15,475 nt of DNA from DATKMS01 sp041497995 (GTDB lineage Bacteria > Desulfobacterota > Binatia > HRBIN30), in the NCBI GenBank assembly GCA_041497995.1, contig JBGQHM010000129.1:1-15475 (forward strand), given 5' to 3'. Below, piece after piece: positions 13,601-15,475 of this stretch. How positions within the stretch are numbered: the stretch's first letter is position 1; every line of letters begins with the position of its first letter. A program made the translations under genes and the position numbers. The notes beneath the pieces are model-generated. The model made no database searches. It was not told the origin of the DNA and saw only the letters and a program-made list of their open reading frames with translations.

Positions 13601-14371
13601 TGTGCCCGCGCACGAGAGCGACCGCAGGGCAGGGAGCGCTCGTAGCGGTTCTAGACTAGTGACTCCCGTGCCCATGCAAGCGAGCGATTGGAGCGCCGGA
13701 AGCGTGCGCAGCGGCTCCAGACTCGTCACTAGGGTGGCCGTGCAATCGAGCGACTGCAGCGCGGAAAGCGCGCGTAGCGGCTCCAGACTCGCGACTTGGG
13801 TGAATGAGCACATGAGCGACTGGAGCGAGCGAAGCGTACGCAACGGTTCCAGGCTCAGAATTTGCGTGCCAACGCAGACGAGCAACTGGAGCGAGGCTAG
13901 GCCGCGCAACGGCTCCAGGCTCGTGACTTGGCAATATGAGCAGTCTAGCAACTTGAGGGAGACAAGTGAGCGCAACGGCTCCAGGGTTGTCACTTGAGTG
14001 AATTGGCAATCCAGCGACCGGAGCGAGCGAAGCGTCTGCAGCGGCTCCAGACTCGCAATGCCTGTCAGTCGCAGCGAAAGGAATGACAATCCCGTGAGCC
14101 GCCGGAACTCGTCAGGTAGGTCGGCGAGGAAGTTCACTTTGCTCCGGCCGGCAGTATCGCGGTGTTTGCCCTCCCGATCGACGTAACTGAAGCCGAGGTT
14201 CAGCCCTTCCAGGTGAGTGAGCTCAAACAGCTCATCCGGTACCGCCGTGAGGCCAAGGTTTCCCAGGTCGAGGAATCCGGTCTTCCTCTCGCGCTCCTCG
14301 GCGATCAGCCGGCGCGCCTGCTCCATTCCCGTCGTCATGGCGATTTGCTCAGAGCCCGTGGGCCCCGTCAC
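10628..14371 (-). CDS. LRR-Roc-COR-TIR protein (ROCO family), candidate immune sensor/effector
   Basis: A 1247-residue multidomain protein. Residues 16-100 are a capping region (LDLGNLGLTAVPDELF). About 98-475 hold leucine-rich repeats at an exact 22-residue period. The Roc GTPase (about 538-715) has Walker A GNGRVGKT (545-552), G3 DFGGQ (593-597), a G4-like SQCD (662-665, lacking the usual Asn-Lys) and G5-like SAAK (692-695). The COR region spans about 745-1015. A TIR domain (about 1056-1165) begins QIFVSYAWGD and has SDKYLRSAYCMYEL, where Glu1135 fits the NADase glutamate. The TIR at the end suggests that ligand binding by the repeats drives GTPase switching and NAD+ cleavage or signalling; this is inferred from architecture. 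Numbering is from GTG 14371; ATG at Met12 (14338) or Met16 (14326) may be the real start, as family similarity begins there. No signal peptide, so cytosolic. It stands alone as a gene, beside a broken toxin-antitoxin pair. Confidence 0.93.
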   Translation of the reverse strand: MTGPTGSEQIAMTTGMEQARRLIAEERERKTGFLDLGNLGLTAVPDELFELTHLEGLNLGFSYVDREGKHRDTAGRSKVNFLADLPDEFRRLTGLSFLSLRLTGIASLEPLQTLRSLRSLDCQFTQVTTLEPLRSLVSLKLLDCSYCQVTSLEPLRGLASLQLLVCVGTQILSLEPLRTLRSLQSLMCSFTQVASLEPLRALSALQSLDCTATLVTSLEPLRTLPALQSLACMGTGVTSLEPLRALPALRSLSCAGTQVPSLEPLCRLSSLQSLDCSGVAVTSLEPLRALPALQSLDCSGTGVASVGPLRAVSTLQALNCGRTRVSSLEPLRALRALQSLNCSSTRVTSLEPLRALPGLQLLDCSDTSVTSLEPLQSLPALQSLACSSTSVTTLESLCVLPLLQSLDCSYTQVASLEPLRALPLLQSLNCSYTQVANLEPLRALTRLQSLDCSGTQVTHADPLVTLPNVSRLKFNQCRLSNLPVQLVFKASLVHLFLQEAVVAGIPREVLSRSRQDDCLNRIRAHVRDLDAGAEEVRETKIIALGNGRVGKTQICRRLRGMLFDPSIPSTHGISVTTVPWNASSNGERLNLWDFGGQDIYHGAHSLFLRTQAVFLVVWHPDFERRQEEEHEGLVFRNYPLAYWLEYVRTLGLPGSPIIVVQSQCDRPENEVKRPPVDDRFLDDPALKLCWYSAAKDRGRAALDEALQQAMEAIRERDGVATIGAGRARVVRQLEEWRDADQGLVRSTRQHRTLSLGEFGALCERVGGVSSPESLLDYLHNLGVVFHQPGLFHDRIILDQSWALDAVYAVFERQSAYRQLVGSRGRFTRALLELLVWKEYSEDEQRLFLSLMESAGICFKCRDADRTLGLDVEYIAPDLLPDKAALAAELAGRWDETAPSRRLEYRYDFLHSGLMRSLTCDAGARAGEAGVYWKYGFWVYDKQSGARALVEEERTSGRGGRIVVQVQGGREAELGAWLRKRITERNRLFGYSRLEPEVDDFPEERVDLIAHFDFELVASPRTAPARTHLAAGAAADDPTRGPVFERLPPSAFPRTSPQIFVSYAWGDATPEGKRREQIVDDLCRSLAGQSVEVLRDRQQMAPGARISEFMDRLAAGDFIIVVVSDKYLRSAYCMYELFRIYRNCGSNPDRFLKRVVPLILPDARLGEVSERLSYARHWKDEKGKLEPLIKDDPSIVGGEAFAKYRMIQEFSHNVSDVLEYLVDKLVPRDLERMAKDEFRDVLAMVRSG
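12961..14080 (-). repeat. In-frame 66-bp LRR repeat array within the ROCO-TIR gene
   Basis: Seventeen units of exactly 66 bp encode residues about 98-471 with no insertion or deletion. The unit consensus is Leu-Gln-Ser-Leu-Asp-Cys-Ser-x-Thr-x-Val-x-Ser-Leu-Glu-Pro-Leu-Arg-Ala-Leu-Pro-x. Sixteen cysteines sit at residues 122 + 22k up to 452, and Thr occupies the usual asparagine-ladder place in 14 of those 16 units. The DNA of the units is similar too, including third positions (recurring AGCGGCTCCAG on the plus strand), suggesting recent duplication or gene conversion. Confidence 0.9.
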
Positions 14372-14427
14372 GCACGTTGAGTCGTGTCTCGCTGAACTCT
14401 GTCACCCGTATCTCTTTGCCTACCGAT

Positions 14428-14457
14428 TTACTACCCAGCCAGAGACGCTGCGGTCAA
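14428..14457 (-). promoter_or_regulatory. Candidate promoter of the ROCO-TIR gene
   Basis: Reading leftward, TTGACC (14457-14452) is followed after 18 bp by TAGTAA (14433-14428), in an AT-richer patch than its surroundings. It would give a 5' leader of about 50-90 nt depending on the start used. The -10 match is modest. Confidence 0.35.
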
Positions 14458-14497
14458 TCTCGGCACGTGTCCTCCGAATGCCTCAGCAGTGTTAGTC

Positions 14498-14992
14498 CTA
14501 CTCTCCGCGCATCGGGCGGCGCGGCCTCTTCAGCCGTGGCTCGATGCCGGCGTGCAGATACTCCTCCAGCCACCCGTGACCGGCGTGCGGCCAGGCGTCG
14601 ACCATCGCGAGGTAGGGCTTGATGTCGAGGATGGGCGTTCCGTCGAGCAGGTCGATGCCCTGCACACGCACCTCACCCAAAGCGACGTCGACTCCCTTGA
14701 CCATGACGCTCGTGAGGCCGATCTGCGACGGACGGTTGGGCGCACGCGTGGCAAACACTCCGCGCTTCGGACCACCGCGCGGCGGCTTCACCTTCGCCGC
14801 CCATCCGCTGCTGCGGTCGAAGAGAAACACCACCCAGATGCGCGCGAAGGTGTCGAGGTCGGCCAGCGCTGCGCGATATTCGGGCGCGATTTCCAGAATA
14901 CCTTCCGCGTCAGCCGCCGCAGTCGGTTGATGCGGCGCGTCCTCACGCCGGCGCCACGGTGTACGCGCACGGCCGACGATGCGGATTTCCAT
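14498..14992 (-). CDS. trmO: tRNA (N6-threonylcarbamoyladenosine-37-N6)-methyltransferase TrmO
   Basis: A 164-residue TsaA/TrmO-family (UPF0066) protein, which uses S-adenosylmethionine to methylate t6A37 to m6t6A in certain tRNAs. The family signature FATRAPNRPSQIGLTSV is at 80-96 and DLLDGTPILDIKPY at 114-127. The N-terminal IRIVGRARTPW and the HQP at 21-23 match the usual beginning (IGxxRTPF then RQP). The length fits the core domain; the C-terminal extension found in E. coli TrmO is absent and the end is Arg/Pro-rich. ATG 14992 has no good ribosome-binding site. A TTGACA box 33-38 nt upstream could be its promoter. It runs leftward towards the ROCO-TIR gene with a 126-bp gap holding that gene's candidate promoter. 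Confidence 0.92.
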   Translation of the reverse strand: MEIRIVGRARTPWRRREDAPHQPTAAADAEGILEIAPEYRAALADLDTFARIWVVFLFDRSSGWAAKVKPPRGGPKRGVFATRAPNRPSQIGLTSVMVKGVDVALGEVRVQGIDLLDGTPILDIKPYLAMVDAWPHAGHGWLEEYLHAGIEPRLKRPRRPMRGE

Positions 14993-15002
14993 GCGCCGGC
15001 AC

Positions 15003-15030
15003 GCGTAACAATGCCTCTGTGACTTGTCAA
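15003..15030 (-). promoter_or_regulatory. Candidate promoter of trmO
   Basis: TTGACA (15030-15025, perfect -35 consensus) is followed after 16 bp by TTACGC (15008-15003). The start codon at 14992 follows within 11 nt, so the transcript would have almost no leader, consistent with the missing Shine-Dalgarno. Confidence 0.35.
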
Positions 15031-15170
15031 TTTCGCAATGAGTCTCAACGCGCGGGAACAGGTTCGGGCCCCCGCATGTGAAAGGCTCAGCTGCACTATT
15101 GCGGCGCGACCAAGCAGCGTGTCACTGTGGCGTATCCATGGCGAGTCCAGAGATACGCAGGGAGGAACGC

Positions 15171-15475
15171 ATGCAACTGACATACGAGCGCTTACTTGGT
15201 GCGTACCGGACGATGCGGTTGATCCGCGGCTTCGAGGAGAAGCTCATCGAGCTCGTCACTCTGGGGAAGATGAGCGGCTTCTTGCACGTCTACCTCGGCG
15301 AAGAGGCCGTCGCGACGGGCGTGTGCGCGCAGCTCGGGGAGCACGACTATGTTGCCTCGACGCACCGGGGTCACGGTCACTGCCTCGCCAAGGGCGTGGA
15401 TGCGCGCGGCATGATGGCCGAGCTGTTCGGACGCCGCACCGGTACGTGCAAGGGCAAAGGCGGCTCGATGCACAT
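15171..15475 (+). CDS. Thiamine-diphosphate-dependent dehydrogenase E1 alpha subunit, 5' part
   Basis: The first 101 codons of a 2-oxoacid (pyruvate or acetoin) dehydrogenase E1 alpha subunit, cut by the window edge. Visible hallmarks are RTMRLIRGFEEKLIEL (13-28), the helix leading into YLGEEAVATGVCAQL (41-55), DYVASTHRGHGHCLAKG (59-75) and the segment MMAELFGRRTGTCKGKGGSM (81-100), which is characteristic of PdhA/AcoA. These proteins bind thiamine diphosphate with a beta subunit and decarboxylate the 2-oxoacid. ATG 15171 has GGGAGG 6 nt upstream. The beta and E2 genes would be expected to the right, outside the window. The N-terminal part cannot separate pyruvate from acetoin or branched-chain substrates. 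Confidence 0.93.
   Translation, partial: MQLTYERLLGAYRTMRLIRGFEEKLIELVTLGKMSGFLHVYLGEEAVATGVCAQLGEHDYVASTHRGHGHCLAKGVDARGMMAELFGRRTGTCKGKGGSMH

Noticed and set aside
13140..13997. 285-codon plus-strand repetitive frame (Ser-Gly-Ser-Arg-Leu units)
   Set aside because: It is the antisense reading of the 66-bp LRR array; its regularity is inherited from the real repeats on the other strand.
12961..14080. Regular 66-bp DNA repeats considered as a CRISPR or minisatellite
   Set aside because: There are no constant repeats with unique spacers; the period is a multiple of three and encodes leucine-rich repeats inside an intact gene.
15192..15473. 93-codon minus-strand frame at the right edge
   Set aside because: It is antisense to the E1 alpha gene, which has clear family motifs and a good ribosome-binding site.

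Overview
The window is a GC-rich stretch of an environmental bacterium, read mainly as chromosomal accessory/metabolic DNA. The mix of genes (an F420-type luciferase-like oxidoreductase, an ACMSD-like amidohydrolase, a branched-chain-type binding protein, a GST, an orphan SDR) and the abundant short palindromic repeats between genes fit a soil or groundwater lineage near the old Deltaproteobacteria, for example Binatota-like genomes. That placement is an inference from gene style, not from a marker gene: there is no rRNA, tRNA or CRISPR in the window.

Layout. 1-4075 is transcribed leftward: SDR (4075-3230), a tightly coupled sirtuin (3227-2475), a 279-bp composite palindromic repeat (2189-2467), glycogen branching enzyme glgB (2143-242) and the start of a small secreted Cys-rich protein that runs off the left edge (194-1). 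A short divergent promoter region separates this block from a rightward AsmA-like membrane-anchored protein (4187-5002), which converges on a leftward F420-type LLM oxidoreductase (5922-5011). Next come a 108-bp CTAG-bounded tandem repeat and a leftward amidohydrolase (7344-6205) with the C-terminal remnant of a second amidohydrolase upstream. A rightward cytosolic-looking binding protein follows (7634-8740), then another copy of the CTAG-bounded repeat and of the 279-bp element, and a GST-family protein (9261-10049).

10050-14500 is the most unusual part. A VapB-type antitoxin (10304-10573) is followed by only the first six codons of a VapC-like toxin. The sequence then passes directly into the 3' end of a leftward 3.7-kb gene for an LRR-Roc-COR-TIR protein (14371-10628). 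This protein has 16-17 leucine-rich repeats of exactly 22 residues, a Roc GTPase, a COR domain and a C-terminal TIR domain that keeps the presumed NADase glutamate. Its architecture is that of a sensor-switch-effector protein, and the candidate interpretation is a single-gene immune or cell-death system. The right edge carries trmO (tRNA t6A methyltransferase, leftward) and the 5' end of a thiamine-diphosphate dehydrogenase E1 alpha gene (rightward, cut by the window end).

The intergenic DNA is as interesting as the genes. Two copies of a nested inverted-repeat element show paired (compensatory) changes in two of their stems. A second repeat family is bounded by CTAG and begins exactly at the TAG stop codon of two unrelated genes. 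A third, palindromic double hairpin lies between the GST and vapB. These repeats and two gene stubs (vapC, amidohydrolase) mark a region that has been rearranged repeatedly.
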